A stretch of 64,000 bases of DNA from Nipponacmea schrenckii. Lineage: Eukaryota > Mollusca > Gastropoda > Lottiidae. Position 1 is the stretch's first letter. Each line of letters opens with the position of its first letter. Made by a program: the position numbers and the translations under genes. The notes under the pieces were generated by a model. That model saw only the letters and a list, made by a program, of their open reading frames with translations. It had not been told where the DNA came from and ran no database searches. Positions 12,996 through 26,054 of the stretch are shown one piece after another. The DNA is taken from assembly GCA_030562195.1 (NCBI GenBank), contig CM060203.1:11856208-11920207 (forward strand), given 5' to 3'.

Positions 12996-15762
12996 TTTTC
13001 CTACACTTCAAGTCCGAATCCCACACGACTGTAACGAAATGAATGTGGTCAACATGATCTCCCTAGAGACTTAATCCAAGGTTGAAATCCTCTGGATTAT
13101 CGCCCAGATAAATTTGTAATGATTAAATCGCGTTAACACCAGGTTCTATGCTACCAATCAATAATTGATTTCTTATAGTCCTATAACTGGATATAAAATG
13201 AACCGATTTATTGTTATTGTTCATACCAGTCTGAAAATAGTACTGATAATCTGAGAATGAATTAGCTTTGATAAAAACGAATCCTCATACACGGAATAAG
13301 ATAGTAAGACACTAAAAACGACTTGTTATTACTATTAAAAGTTGTGGTATTGTGCTTGAAAAGACGCAGCTGTTCGTCCCACATTATGTAATTATATTAA
13401 TATTCATCACAGAGGAGATCTTTATTTTTACACTATTTGGCTTTAAAGTTGTGTTAGCTTGTTTTTTGTTGAATTAACTTAAATGAGATTATCTACTCTC
13501 ATAAAACGTTATTATTGTGATTTGTAGTGTAAATTTGCTCTTAATATTCTTCAAACCAATGGAAAGAATATTTGTCTTCAAGCAATAGAATTTGTTTAGG
13601 CACTGAACCGAACATTGGTTGAGATGTTCTTTTTCTCATATATCACGTGGCTGATGACATTAGTTTTGAATTGCGAATACTGATATCAATGATTTCCAAC
13701 ATTCCAAATATATTTAAGACCTTACGTGAATGTTCCACTCGTGAAATATTATAGTAATATATTCAATGACAACCATTGTTTGCGGGTGCTAAATCACATG
13801 CTGGATTCTATCAGGCCTCTAGTCAGACTTATATGCTGAGGGGCAATAGGGTATGTTCTTAATAGAAGTAATCAAATTAGTCAGTTGCCCTGTAGCTACG
13901 GAGATATTTCTGGATGTTCAAACTCTACAGACTGGTCGTTTAGAACTATAAGTTATCGTAATGAAACAAAATCAATGAAACCTTCTTAAAATATGAAGTG
14001 CAAACGATTATCAAAAGCATAATTTAATAGATTATCCCCGAGAAATTCTAACACTCAGAATTATATTCACGTCGATGTTACAATAACGCCATACAGAAGA
14101 GGTCAAATACCGAGAGTAATGAGTCTCGTCTGGAAGGGTCCGGCCTGGAACACACAACGTATAGGATACTGCCGAGTATTACAAAGTGCCATTTGGACCA
14201 AAACTAAGCTATTGCATTAGACCTAAGATTGTTTTAGATGCTTCAGCGAAAGCAGTGAAAGCTTTTATAATTTCTATAATTACAGAAACCCCACGAGTCC
14301 GAGGACAAATCAGAATGGCCCTGATACACAGAATAATTTGAGTACTATACAAGAAATTGAGGCAAAACATAATAGATAATATAAAACAGCATATAAACCT
14401 CATTTATTCTATTTCCCTGTTTTTCTACATATTATAACATCATAATATACTGTTAAGTAGCGTGAATTAAGAAAAAAACAATTGTGACGCATTTTTTTTT
14501 TTATCACATTTGACATTTTAGTCGGGTCAAGGTATATCTTTAACACAACACTTTTAGATATTGGACAATATTGTCACTTTTATCGCTTGTAAAACTTCGA
14601 GCCGTTACTGGGAATATACAGCATAATAACCGTTAAAGTGCCACGAATGTCCAGACACCAGAGCATTAACAGTTAAGGTGTTTTGCTGTCGTGTTCTTCT
14701 CTAAATTTCGAAAACATGATACTTGCATTATAGTCACGAACCAGGTAGAGGGTAGAAAAAAAAAGAAACCAACGAATAACTGTAACCGTAGAAGTGGCAA
14801 ATATAATATAGTGCATAAATGAATCACGTATGGCTATTCAGGTATGAATGTAAACTTAAAACGTATGGATTTAAACTTATAACGTATGAATGTAAACTTA
14901 TAACACTTTTTTTTTCATTCTTATTTATGATGTGTCGTCAAGATTTGCAAATTGACGTCTGAAACTGCGCTTACTTTCAACTTTCGTGGTACAGTGTATA
15001 TGAGTGAATTACATATAGAATGGTAATTCTAAAAATAATCATTTAGTTTTTCAGTGACTGTCAAGTTTTGGTCTTTTTTCATTTTGACTAGCTCAAGATT
15101 TTCATGGTCAAGACATATTGAATTTATTTTACAGACAATAAGTATTGGCCAGGCTTTCATGCGACATATTGGAAAGAATTTTAAACGATATTTCTTGAAA
15201 AAGGTTTAGAAGGTTAAATTTAGAGATAAAGTATGCCAGTAAACGTATACATATATGTACTAGTAAGTGGTAAAAATGTCTGTAAACGTATGACTGTAAA
15301 CAATATACATGTACTTATAATTAATATGTATGACTAGTATATACATTGGTGTAAACACATTGGCCTGTATATTATGACTCAGAAATATGACTAATTAACA
15401 AGTAAATGTATAACTCTAAATGTATGATTTTAAATGCATTGCTGTAAATTTATGACTTTAGAAATCTGCCTGTCAAAATGTGAATTAAAACCAAATATTT
15501 TTGTCTCTTAAATCTTTTTAATTCTCGTTTATGATTACATTTGTGGAGCCTTTTCACCAAACAAACTTCCCATATCCAGCTTTACAAATTGTCTGAAACA
15601 TAAAGGAAATAGTTACTGATTTCCAAATAGATTGTTCGGTTGTTTGTCGGTAAATTCAATGTTATCGTGACAGTGCACTTGTCATTCCTTTAAAGGGATA
15701 CAATAGTATAATACGAATGAAAACCTAGATTTCACTCTTGAAAGGCCACTGATAAATGTCTA
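12996..15762. other. Intergenic region between the receptor start and the C45-like gene end
   Basis: AT-rich, no convincing exons. It holds loose repeats of a 'gtaaacntatgact' type (14845-14905 and 15240-15480) and a dispersed repeat at 15096-15235, listed separately. The 64-codon minus frame at 14209-14403 has no supporting features. Confidence 0.5.
15096..15235 (+). repeat. Dispersed repeat, solo copy
   Basis: Shares gattttcat-gtca-gatatattgaatt, ttggccaggc-ttcatg, catattg and 'atttcttgaaaaag' blocks with 62395-62490, and with the inverse of 62790-62960. It carries a short insertion ('tattttacagacaataagta') relative to the other copy. Confidence 0.65.
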
Positions 15763-18700
15763 TCAGTTGGTAAAACAAATATCTATATCCGTTTCATATC
15801 TTAAGCCAATTGAATGGTTAATAGGAACAAATAAATTTGATGCATCAAACCTTTCATAAGCATATGTTTCACCAGTGCTTTCATAAGAAGCTTTAGCATT
15901 GGATAAATATGCTACGTTTTTGGTCAGGTCGTAAACAGCAACTTGCATATTGCCCGTTTGAACAATAGACACTACATCTCTTATAACAACCTCTGCTGTT
16001 ATGTTTCCATAGTACGTTTGGATCTGTTTTGCTAAAACGCTGTTAAATGAAGGACAATCCCAATCCATGCCTTTAATAGATTTTTTAAAAAAATGCTGTA
16101 AAATAACTGTTATAGAATTGACATAAGTAAATGATATGAAGGGGCAAAAATTGATTGTAGCGTTTGTAAAATATGGATCCAAAATGATAATAATTGTATA
16201 TCGATAGTCATTATATAACATTTAGTTGTCAAAATCATCAACTCAAGGTTATGTTTTTAGATCCACAGAGTTTATATGTTTGCCCGAGAAGACAAATTAC
16301 TCCTTTGAAAATGGTGTAGTTTTGTAGCCCACGACCAATCATGTTGATATTTGAACAACTAGATTAACACGTGACGTATAACTTTTATCTGATAGGTTGA
16401 TAAATTAATTTTGAATTCATTGTTATCGATTAACCAATCAGATGTCAATAATGCTATAATAATTCTCTGTTCAGTCTTTTAAACATGCGGAGAAATGGGT
16501 TGAACTAAGAGAAGGGTTGTGAATTTTGAAGTCGAACATACCATAGTAAACAACATTTTCAATTCTAGGATGCCATTCGGCTGTGGGTTGCATATTCATA
16601 TCATCATAAAAATTAGCCACTGATGCAGAATATTCGATGGATCTGAATGCTGGAAGCTGAAATCATAGAAATTGTGGCCTGCAATAACTATGCTTTGGAT
16701 AACTCCTCAGAACATCAAATAAATGTTTTTTACTGCTTGTTTCAGCCTTATACGAACCATAAACTTGTAAGCTATCGGATGTACATAAGTATGATTCTAT
16801 CAATTAGCTAATAAGGTTCAGAGAAGTATACAACTCCATTTACTTTCATTATTACAGCCGATAAAACTGAGTTTCAGATAATCATAGACACAATGTGAAT
16901 GCATCCAAAACTTTGTTTTTTCATATCTATACCGGTTATAAGGCAATGAGATACAACCACAATTCAACCTGATTTCAAGTCAACAATAGTAACAGACAGC
17001 TACAGATTTATGTTTTGTTTTAATTTGTACAAAACAACAAAGCAGAAATGCAATACCTTTCCATCTCCTACTCCTAGAATGAGATCACACGTTCGCTTAC
17101 TGTTAGTGATACGGTTCACAGCATCATCTAATGTTCTATCATACTGTAGAATATCCCTCAGAAGATTCTAGAAATACAAAAGGTAATAATTGTATTCACT
17201 TTAATAAAAAGATGTTATTGTTTGGGACAAGTGTGACTGCAGAATGCAATGTATAGTTATCTTATATCAAACATGTTGAATTGAACATATATGTATCTTT
17301 CTTTTCTGAAAATTTATAATGTTTTAAGTGACGCACTTCTGGCTGTTTACAGTAACGTTCATTTCTAACATAGTCCAGTCAGCAACATGCACGCAGATGT
17401 TTATAGACTAGTTCTCTGTGATACAAAAACGGTGGCTATTGAAGTCATAGTATAAGAGGAAGTTCGTAATACGTTGACAATTGTGAGTTTCTTGATATGA
17501 ATTATTATATATTGGATCCCAAGTTTTGGATTGAAACCTACCATGTTGGTTTTGCATACACTATGAATTGAATTTACAAAATGACATTACCGTAAAAGGT
17601 ACGCCGAACCTCGATTCTTTCCCAAATGTTTCATCAGGGAAAGATACCCCAATTTCTGAAATCGCCATTTGTTTGGAATTCATGCCTGAAAACCAAAGAG
17701 TTTTAATGGGCTGTTATTTAAAATGGGGTATTTGAATGGCAGAATCTGAAAACCCTATCAGTAATCAGTAGGTTAAAAGGTTATAAGGAATTGTTATTAT
17801 TCAAATTGAGCCGTTTGTTTTCGATCTCGATCGGCGTGTGAAAGTCTTAAGGCCATGAATAAGTCATTTTAGCTACAAATTCTAAATGGTATGGAACTGG
17901 GTTATTCTTTCTTTCTATCTGCCGTGTTCTATCAAATAATGCTTCCAAAGACTGTTTAGCATTCAAAATGACTTTTTGAGTAAGATTTAAGAAAGCAATG
18001 AACCATACCAGTGATTGAACCAATCCATCCCGTCCACCCAAAATTAGCAAAATCTTGACCATAGGTAGAATTAACTGGGTGATACACTGTCACTTGCGGA
18101 AAATCTTTAAAGGGCCCTGAAATATGCAATGATATAATTAATACGCAACATAAGGAAGACAAATATTTTTAACCACGATAAACAGATTACAACTCTTGAA
18201 CGCAGGATATGATGTAAATATGCTTACCATCAACTGCCCAATCAAGAGCTCGTAACTGAAGCAAAGAATCGGCAACTGGTACAGATTTACCCCAAGCTCC
18301 CAACATAGAGCAAGATCCTTTCCTGCAAAAAATCAACAACAAAGACAATGTGTAGACAAGATTCAATGTAAAAATGTGCGAACTGAATGGGCTTTTGGGG
18401 TGTCTTTTTTACAGTAAGATTATTAAGTGTCTAGCATGAAAGAGTTACTTCCCATTATCTTAGATTCAAACTGTGGACACGATACTGTTATGTTGTTGGA
18501 AAGAATAGAGTTGATAGTGTGCCCTTAGAGAATTGAACTACCCAATATCTCTTCTGAAACGTACCTTAACAAATTTCGACCGCAAATATATGTGCATTGG
18601 TGCACGGGAACGTGAACAGGGGAACTTTGGTTACCGGAAATATAGTCACAGGAAAAAGGTAATATGGTCACAGTAATACGAGCAGAATAACAATACGGGA

Positions 18701-21700
18701 AGAAGGTAATATGGCCACAGTCGTATTATTGCGACCAATATGCGGGTGTTCGTTTTACTGTGACCAAAATACCATTTATAATTGGAACCAAAATATCCTG
18801 TGTTGTATAAATGTGACCAAAATATATTGTGCCATATTTCTGGTGACCAAATTTCCTTAGAAAAATTCAACTACATGTAGACCCTACAAGCCAGCGAACC
18901 GAAACAATCGCCAGTCTAAATTGGGATTAAATCAAGGTTGTCTTATAACTTACGTTAGCTCTCCTATCAAATGAATTCTGATTAACTTCTGCAAGAGATA
19001 AATTAAAATGAAAGTACAAAATTCCTAGTTGGGTCGACTACATGATCAGTGGGTTCAGTATGTTTCTGACACATAGGCGAAAACAGGATGGATTACATAA
19101 TATATACAGAAAAATTACATTAGCCATTTGAAATGAAAACATGGCATGTCTTTGAATAAGCCTTGGAATAATCAATATATGGCCAACCTTCGCATCAACA
19201 TGAGCAGCATCACAAATTCCCCGAATTTCTTCGTAGAACTCAGGACTTGTGAATCGCTTAGTTATTAATTCTTCCAAATCTAAAGCTGCATCCAAACTGA
19301 AGAAGAATTAATATGTAAAGAAATTGTAAAATTCGATCGATGGAATGGCTAAAATAAACCACAATTTGATATTTCTACTTCAGAAAAAAGTTGGTTCGGT
19401 TGTTATTACATTTCTGCTTTATAGTAAGGTAAGACATCAGTTTTTGATGTTGTCTCTCTTGAAATAGCTTTACTTTTAAAACAACCATACTTTTGAAGCG
19501 CTGTGTTTTTTTAACACAAGAAATATTTTCTTTCTTCAAAGGATATTAAACTTTCAGACCCAAAGTTTATTACAGACCCACAGTTACAGACCCACAGTTT
19601 ATTACAGACCATTATTAGTAGACTTATAGCTCTTGCGTTCAATGACAGCGTTGTTATTAACAAGAGTGTGTATAGTAACGAGGTCGAGACTGACAGAATA
19701 AAACAAATTATTACAACGGCAATGGCTAATATTGTGCTGTTGTCGTTGTAATATATTTTTTAGTCTGTAAGTCTAAGTGTTATTTCGTCTGAATTAAAAA
19801 AAATGGACTTGAACAATGTTGCTTCTGTTATACTGTTACAACTACTTCAGACTTAACCATTAGCCCATTACATTATGAGTAGATTTTAGTTGGAGAACAA
19901 TGAACCAGCGTGAAAATTGATTTTAATTTGATCAATTAAACAATGTTGATAGATTATAGGAAGCAGATAGTCCTTAAGTCACATTAACAGTGTAATCGTC
20001 AAACTAATCCACTCACACGTCAAAATAAAATGTTGGCAATATAAATAATCTGGATTATGATAATGTGATATCTTACATGGATAAGAGACACAAATTCTAT
20101 ATCAACTTGCCAATATAAAAGCTCGTGAAAGAGATATTGATAAATATCTCTGCCTATTGACGGTCGCTGTCTGTTTTAGGGATCTCTGGAACTCTATTAT
20201 ACACAGTGGACGGTGTATAAACTGTTCTCGGTCTGAGGTGAAGCATTCATTAGCGCCCTCGCAATCGCAATAGTGCTATATAGAGAGAGAACGTGTTTCC
20301 GAAGACCTCATCCTCATAGAATTATCTCATAATTTCATGACCGCATCCGATCTACGAGGATTCTTCGTTTAAATCAACTCAGCCTTGTTTAATCAGATTT
20401 TGTTGCATCGACGATAAGATGACTAAAAGGGTTGAAATAACAAAAATGCAGCAAATTTGGCGTGGAATATCCTGACATAGAATGTCTACTAAAGACTCTG
20501 TATTACATTCAGGGTCAAGTATGTCACAGCGGTGTCCAATTGAAACAAAATATAGAGACCTTCAACAATTGGTTGTAATCCCATTAACATCCTAAACTTT
20601 TGTCGATAAAATATATATTGCAAAAAGCGAAATAAGACGAATAAGACGGAGATTATATTGTAGGATGTCTGTGGACATTTTAGCATTTTCATAATCCATA
20701 TTTCCTTATTCAAGTATTATGTTTGTCTGTAAAAAATTCAACAACTGAAGACGAGAAAGCTATAACCTGGTTTCTCACCGCATCCATGTTTTTGAAATAC
20801 TCACCCGAGATTTGCTACGTCGTGTAAAAACCAATCTTTAAATTCTATAGTTTTATTAATGGCGGTTATCTGAAGAGAAGTTCAATTTTGTTTTACAACG
20901 GCGAAACTTAATGGGATATTCTTGAGCAGGTTCAACCATCAATATGTAACCACTGTTTCTTTGGAATTTAGAATTCTAACTAATTTTATACATCCCTTAC
21001 AAACCTCATTACATTCATGTATTACACTGAAACTCATAAACAGCATGTTAGCATACCCTCAAAAATTAACACTGAGGTCAGCCGTGCACTGGGCTGTTGG
21101 TTCAAGGCGTCTGATGGTATCCAGATATAGTTGGAAATGATAGTTGAAAAACGATCCCATAAAAATATACGTCATTCATGTTTATTGTAAAACGCTCAAT
21201 ATTAAGAGAAAGAATATAGCTTTACTCACGATTTGGTCTTCCATGTATTCCCATACGGAATTCACCATCCTCTGAGTATCATTTGGTATTAACTGTCCTT
21301 GAGCGTATCCCATTTCATATGATGTTCCTAAAAAGGTCAATCATTTAAGGCATAAATCATTTGTGGGAAAGTTAAATAATATATGCTCATCGAAACACCT
21401 CAAAAAAAAAAAAAAAAAAAAAAATGCCCATGTTACTTTACCTGTTGTATTAATATAAGTATTAGTGTTTAGTTTGTTTGAAGCTTATGTATATAGGCGC
21501 AGTTTATAACATGATGTACGGTAATTGACCATATCACGTGATCTGTCATAGTGGATCAGTCGCCATTGTATGCCAGTTCTGCAAATTGTCGTCGCTACAT
21601 TTTCAAGTTGGGAATTACACAAATGTTTCTCATTTGCTAATATTGGCAATTTATAGTATTCTTACATTTAAATAATACTATTCAACCCCAAAGTTCAGGG

Positions 21701-24700
21701 GTCTTATTTTATTTTATCAGTTTATTTCAGATTTATATGGTTTCAGTATGAGTTTCACTGATTTTCTTTTACATAAGAGCTTTGCTCTATTACAACAATG
21801 GATCACTGATGTATTGTGGCGAGGTTTAAACGATGGTTTTGACTAGCTCCAGATTTATTTTGATCATACTTTCATTCAGCTAGCTTACCATGTCTCAAGG
21901 TAGCGTTATGTATGGAACGCCGTAACTGCCTTCTGTTAGTATTTTTGCAGTATCAGCATCTTTTTGTATTATCAGCATCATCTTTTCGTATTATCATCTT
22001 TTTCTATTATCATCTTTTTGTATTATATGCATCATCTTTTTGCAGTATCAGCATCTTTTTGTATTATCAGCATCATCTTTTCGTATTATCATCTTTTTGC
22101 ATTATAAGCATCATCTTTTTGCAGTATCAGCATCTTTTTGTATTATCAGCATCATCTTTTCGTATTATCATCTTTTTGTATTATCATCTTTTTGCATTAT
22201 CAGTATCATCTTTTTGTATTATCATCTTTTTGTATTATCAGCATCATCTTTTTGTATTATCATCTTTTTGTATGATCATCTTTTCTGTAACTGGCCGTAG
22301 GTTTGCGGAAATCAACGGTAATCTTCGTAAGAAGTCCACGTTAATAAGATGCCGCAGACTAGGTTAATGAGTCTACAGTCTCCGATGAATTTAGTGATGA
22401 CATTTACAGATGTTTCTCTAATACTGATTAAAAGGTAGCATGTCACGCTAAAGAAGTTGGAAGTAAGAACTCGCAGAAGTAGAAATGTAGAAAGTAAAAA
22501 ATGATGGTCTGATGTAGAAAGCTGTTTAAAGCGGGTGGGGGTGGGGCAGTAAACAGTCAAATATTTAAGCCTGAAGGTATATAGATTCAGAGGTAGGAAG
22601 TCAAAAGCTGGTTGGAAGTCTAGCAATAGGAAGTCGGACATGGTAATCAGATTTAGGACGTTGGGAATCACGTATGAAGTTGAAAGTGACAGTCTGATGT
22701 AGGTTGTTGGAGGTCAGAAGTTCTATTTTCACGGGGGTTTAGAAAAATGAAAATGCTATGGTTTTTAAATGTGTTCTGACAAAGTCTGGCATGAAGAGAA
22801 AATTGAGAATCGTATTGCAGCTAATTCTCTAACAATGTCAAAATCATTTGTGTGACACTAAATTTGCTATCGTTAACTATTTGTGCTATGAATAAAAGAA
22901 TTTGAATATTTCTATTGCACCAGTTTTTCTTTATTACCACATGGTTAAATCTTCATGTAATGTTAATTCCCTTTTGATATTGGATTTGTCTCAAAATATT
23001 TTCCCCACTTCTTGGAAATTGAAAATGCATCATTGACTTCAGATTTTAACTCAGTATCGTTAATTTGAGTAAAACTGCGAACGGATAAGTCAAAAAATGC
23101 CATTCGCCGATATACAGTTCTTTCCGATACAGAAAGCAACTTTGAAATTTCAGATATTTTGAAACCAGAGTCTAATAAGCTCTCTAACAATTGTTTTGAT
23201 TCAAAACAATTCTGTTGTGTTTGCATTCTGACTGGGCATATTTAATACATTCTGTTCCGATTTTCATCATATCTGAAGAATTTGATATCCCAAGGCATTC
23301 CATATCATATCTGGACAAATGGCAAACTAAATCAGGAGTTATTTTTTCTCTTTGAAAGGCAGGCGTATGCAATGAAAGGTGTAAATTTTCTAAAATGGTA
23401 TCAATTTTGACAAATTAAAAGTTGCGTCTCATTAACCTAGTCTACGACATTTTCTTTACGTCGACTTTTTACGAAGATTAACGTTGATTTCCGTAAACCT
23501 ACGGCCAGTTACGGAAAAGATGATCATACAAAAAGATGATAATACAAAAAGATGATGCTGATAATACAAAAAGATGATAATACAAAAAGATGATAATACA
23601 AAAAGATGATAATACGAAAAGATGATGCTGATAATACAAAAATATGCTGATACTGCAAAAGGATGATGCTTATAATGCAAAAAGATGATAATAGAAAAAG
23701 ATGATAATACGAAAAGATGATGCTGATAATACAAAAATATGCTGATACTGCAAAAGGATGATGCTTATAATGCAAAAAGATGATAATACAAAAAGATGAT
23801 AATACGAAAAGATGATGCTGATAATACAAAAAGATGCTGATACTGCAAAAAGATGATGCTGATAATACAAAAAGATGCTTATACTGCAAAAAGATGATGC
23901 ATATAATACAAAAAGATGATAACCGAAAAAGATGATAATACGAAAAGATGATGCTGATAATACAAAAAGATGCTGATACTGCAAAAATACTAACAGAAGG
24001 CAGTTACGGCGTTCCATAGTTATGCTACTAAGCCCTATCAATCGTCAGTGTTCTTACACACACAGCTTCGCTGTACAGGGCTCCGCCCGCTCACACTCAT
24101 TCAGGGCTCCGCACACTCACATTTATTATTACACATGGCTCCGCCCTTTTGTCATTTCTATGTTTTACATTTCGTGTAGTGCCAATAATAAAATTTGAAA
24201 TTTTATAATTGTGTTGTGTTATAAATTGAAGCTTATGTATATAGGCGCAGTTTATAACATGATGTACGGTATTGACCATATCACGTGATCTGTCATAGTG
24301 GATCAGTCGCCATTGTATGCCAGTTCTGCAAATTGTCGTCGCTACATTTTCAAGACAGAAACCTCCTCCATTCCCCACCTTCCACCTATTGAGCTTTTTG
24401 AATGCACACTTTGGGAGCTACTCAATTGGCAATTTATAGTATTCTTCTTACATTTAAATAATACTATTCAACCCCAAAGTTCAGGGGTCTTTTTTTATTT
24501 TATCAGTTTATTTCAGATTTATATGGTTTCAGTATGAGTTTCACTAATTTTCTTTTACATAAGAGCTTTGCTCTATTACAACAATGGATCACTGATGTAT
24601 TGTTTTACATTTCGTGTAGTTCCCTTATGCCAATAATAAAATTTGAAATTTTATAATTGTGTTGTGTTATAAACTACTCGAAAGGCCTCGTGAATATTAT

Positions 24701-25637
24701 TTCGAATGTTTCGTGCTTGTAACCTTGTTACACATTCCATGCAACTTATAGGTATACTTAAAGCATAATAATATTGTCAATTATTGTAGATCCCAATAAC
24801 ATCTTTACAGTCAAAATGTATCGTACGAAATGCATATTATGTTCCAAAGCCTTAGTTAAGGGAAATGTTTCACATGCCAAGACCACTTACCCCATACATG
24901 AACAATTTTAAAAACATCTTCATCGCTTCCAACCTCAAACAGTTTACCATTAGGTACAGATCTGATGAATCTGGGTACACCTGTATCTATCGGAATTAGA
25001 TTGGGTTGGGCTGTTTTCTTGGGCTGAAATATCATTAAAGTCAAGAAGGTCGGGATACAGTGAATACCCATCGAATCAGATTAGGTTGGGCTGTTTTCTT
25101 TGGCTGAAAGTTTGCCTGGAGGATCCTGAGACGAAATTGCAGATTAGAATGTCGGGTTTTCTTGTGTTGTTATATTAATAATACGTTAAGACTACGAATG
25201 AATTAGGTTGAAATATCAATAAGTCAATATAGGTGGCAATCAGATTGGGTTTTTGAGTCGTTATGGCAATAATAAATCAAGAAGAAGTTTTGAATAGTAA
25301 GGAATACTACTAGTATGTACAGGTTAAAAGAGCCCAGCTTGTTTTTTGTGAGAGGCATGTCACACTAACCAGAAATTACATTGTATACGAAAAAATAACT
25401 TTATGTGTGAAACTGATATTTGAGTCGAAAGGATGACAGTTTTCAGAAATCAAAGATTTATAAGTTGTACGATATTTAAATGTATAAATTTACAAGCTTT
25501 ACATTCTTATAAATGTGATATCACATCGTCTGTTGTGAATAGTGTAAATTTCTTACCGATCCATGGCAGTAAGCCGCATCCAAGATAGGTACAATGGAAC
25601 TTAGTAGGAATACGTACAATAATAATGTACTAGTCAT
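15763..25637 (-). CDS. Secreted peptidase C45 / acyltransferase-like (dcd1A-like) protein, complete, 12 exons
   Basis: Exons: 25557-25637, 24891-25023, 21230-21327, 20805-20869, 19188-19296, 18954-18988, 18228-18322, 18009-18116, 17591-17685, 17057-17167, 16542-16656, 15763-16070 (stop TGA). They join to 1353 nt, 450 aa, every phase agreeing. Residues 1-20 (MTSTLLLYVFLLSSIVPILD) are a signal peptide. The order YEMGYAQGQL, IHLIGELTKGSCSMLGAWG, LRALDW, VYHP, FGWTGWIGSITGMNS, ISEIGV, LLRDILQYD, CDLILGVGDG, HPRIENVVYYGMDWDCPSFN and GNMQVAVYDL is that of the Ntn-hydrolase AAT/C45 family (isopenicillin-N acyltransferase relatives, animal and Dictyostelium dcd1 proteins). Cys178 in GSCSM is the likely nucleophile exposed by self-cleavage (family knowledge). 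The substrate is unknown; acyl-amide hydrolysis or transfer outside the cell or in lysosomes is inferred. Confidence 0.85.
18621..18856. repeat. Palindromic element in an intron of the C45-like gene
   Basis: The left end (ggaactttggttaccggaaa...) is repeated in inverse at the right end (...tttctggtgaccaaatttcc). Inside are further 'ggtaatatggtcacagt' and inverse 'tgaccaaaatacc' blocks. It is about 236 bp, non-coding, and looks like a decayed MITE or foldback element. Confidence 0.55.
21480..21817 (+). repeat. Left part of tandem-duplicated element, copy 1 (interrupted)
   Basis: Starts gaagcttatgtatataggcg and is nearly identical to 24228-24603. It stops abruptly at 'ctgatgtattg'; its other end (ttttacatttcgtgtag...) resumes near 24160, so about 2.3 kb of foreign DNA lies inside this copy. 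Confidence 0.8.
21900..24029. mobile_element. Foldback transposon with minisatellite arms
   Basis: The left arm (21900-22371) and right arm (23429-24029) are inverted copies. Their outer ends share ATGGAACGCCGTAACTGCC and their inner ends share GGCCGTAGGTTT and ACTAGGTTAATGAG. Each arm is filled with runs of 'tattatcatctttttg' and 'cagcatcatctttttg' (left) or the inverse (right). The central 1.06 kb contains a disrupted helix-turn-helix reading frame. Long reading frames inside the arms are low-complexity artefacts. It is located in intron 2 of the C45-like gene. Confidence 0.8.
22963..23372 (-). pseudogene. Broken transposase-like remnant with a helix-turn-helix
   Basis: Two overlapping frames (23184-23372, then 22963-23226) look like one protein broken by a frameshift. 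The second holds LLDSGFKISEISKLLSVSER followed by TVYRRM, typical of the resolvase/integrase-type HTH at the N-terminus of some eukaryotic integrase-like transposases. The catalytic core is not present. It lies in the centre of the foldback element and probably is what is left of its mobilising gene or of a captured one. Confidence 0.5.
24075..24158. repeat. Short GC-richer 'ggctccgccc' repeats
   Basis: Three copies of 'agggctccgc' or 'tggctccgccc' alternate with 'cactcacatt' between the foldback element and the resumed end of the interrupted repeat. Origin unknown. Confidence 0.5.
24159..24675 (+). repeat. End of copy 1 plus uninterrupted copy 2 of the tandem element
   Basis: 24159-24226 completes copy 1 (ttttacatttcgtgtag ... 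gtgttgtgttata). Copy 2 follows at 24228-24675 without the foldback insertion. Copy 2 differs by a replaced segment at about 24354-24426 and by an 8-nt indel (tcccttat) after cgtgtagt. Confidence 0.75.
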
Positions 25638-26054
25638 GATGAAAGTGATGTTATCACCAAATGATCATAACATATATATATATATATCTTTGACTGAAAT
25701 TGATTTGTTATCTTATGATAATAGGGTTAAAGGTCACAGGTCTTATGTTTGTGAATTGTGGAAACTGTAACATATAAGTATATTTGGTATCCTCTCGATT
25801 TAAAATTCGTGTTTTTAATTGCTGATTCACCTTTGTAAAACTGCTGCAAGTGCCACTTTAGTTCTAGAAAAATTGCATCCTCTACATTTCACGCTGTCCA
25901 CATTTGTATCGAAAAAAAAAAAACACATTTAAAATAGAAATATCTGCAACCCTAAGACAAAGCCCAGTGTCAGATAAAGAGTTCTTATAATATTGAAACA
26001 AATACTTTGATCAGTGCGTTGTGGTGTGTATTTGCATAATATAACATTTTTATA

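Noticed and set aside
14209..14403. 64-codon hydrophobic minus-strand frame
   Set aside because: No splice partners, no promoter signs, ordinary AT-rich composition.
21912..22367. Long frames rich in F, Y, H and I, with counterparts at 23456-24041
   Set aside because: They are translations of the catcttttt minisatellite in the foldback arms and are low complexity.
24912..24940. Thirteen-base match GGTTGGAAGCGAT shared with the mini-exon at 7911
   Set aside because: A 13-mer match between two places in 64 kb is expected by chance; the genes are unrelated.
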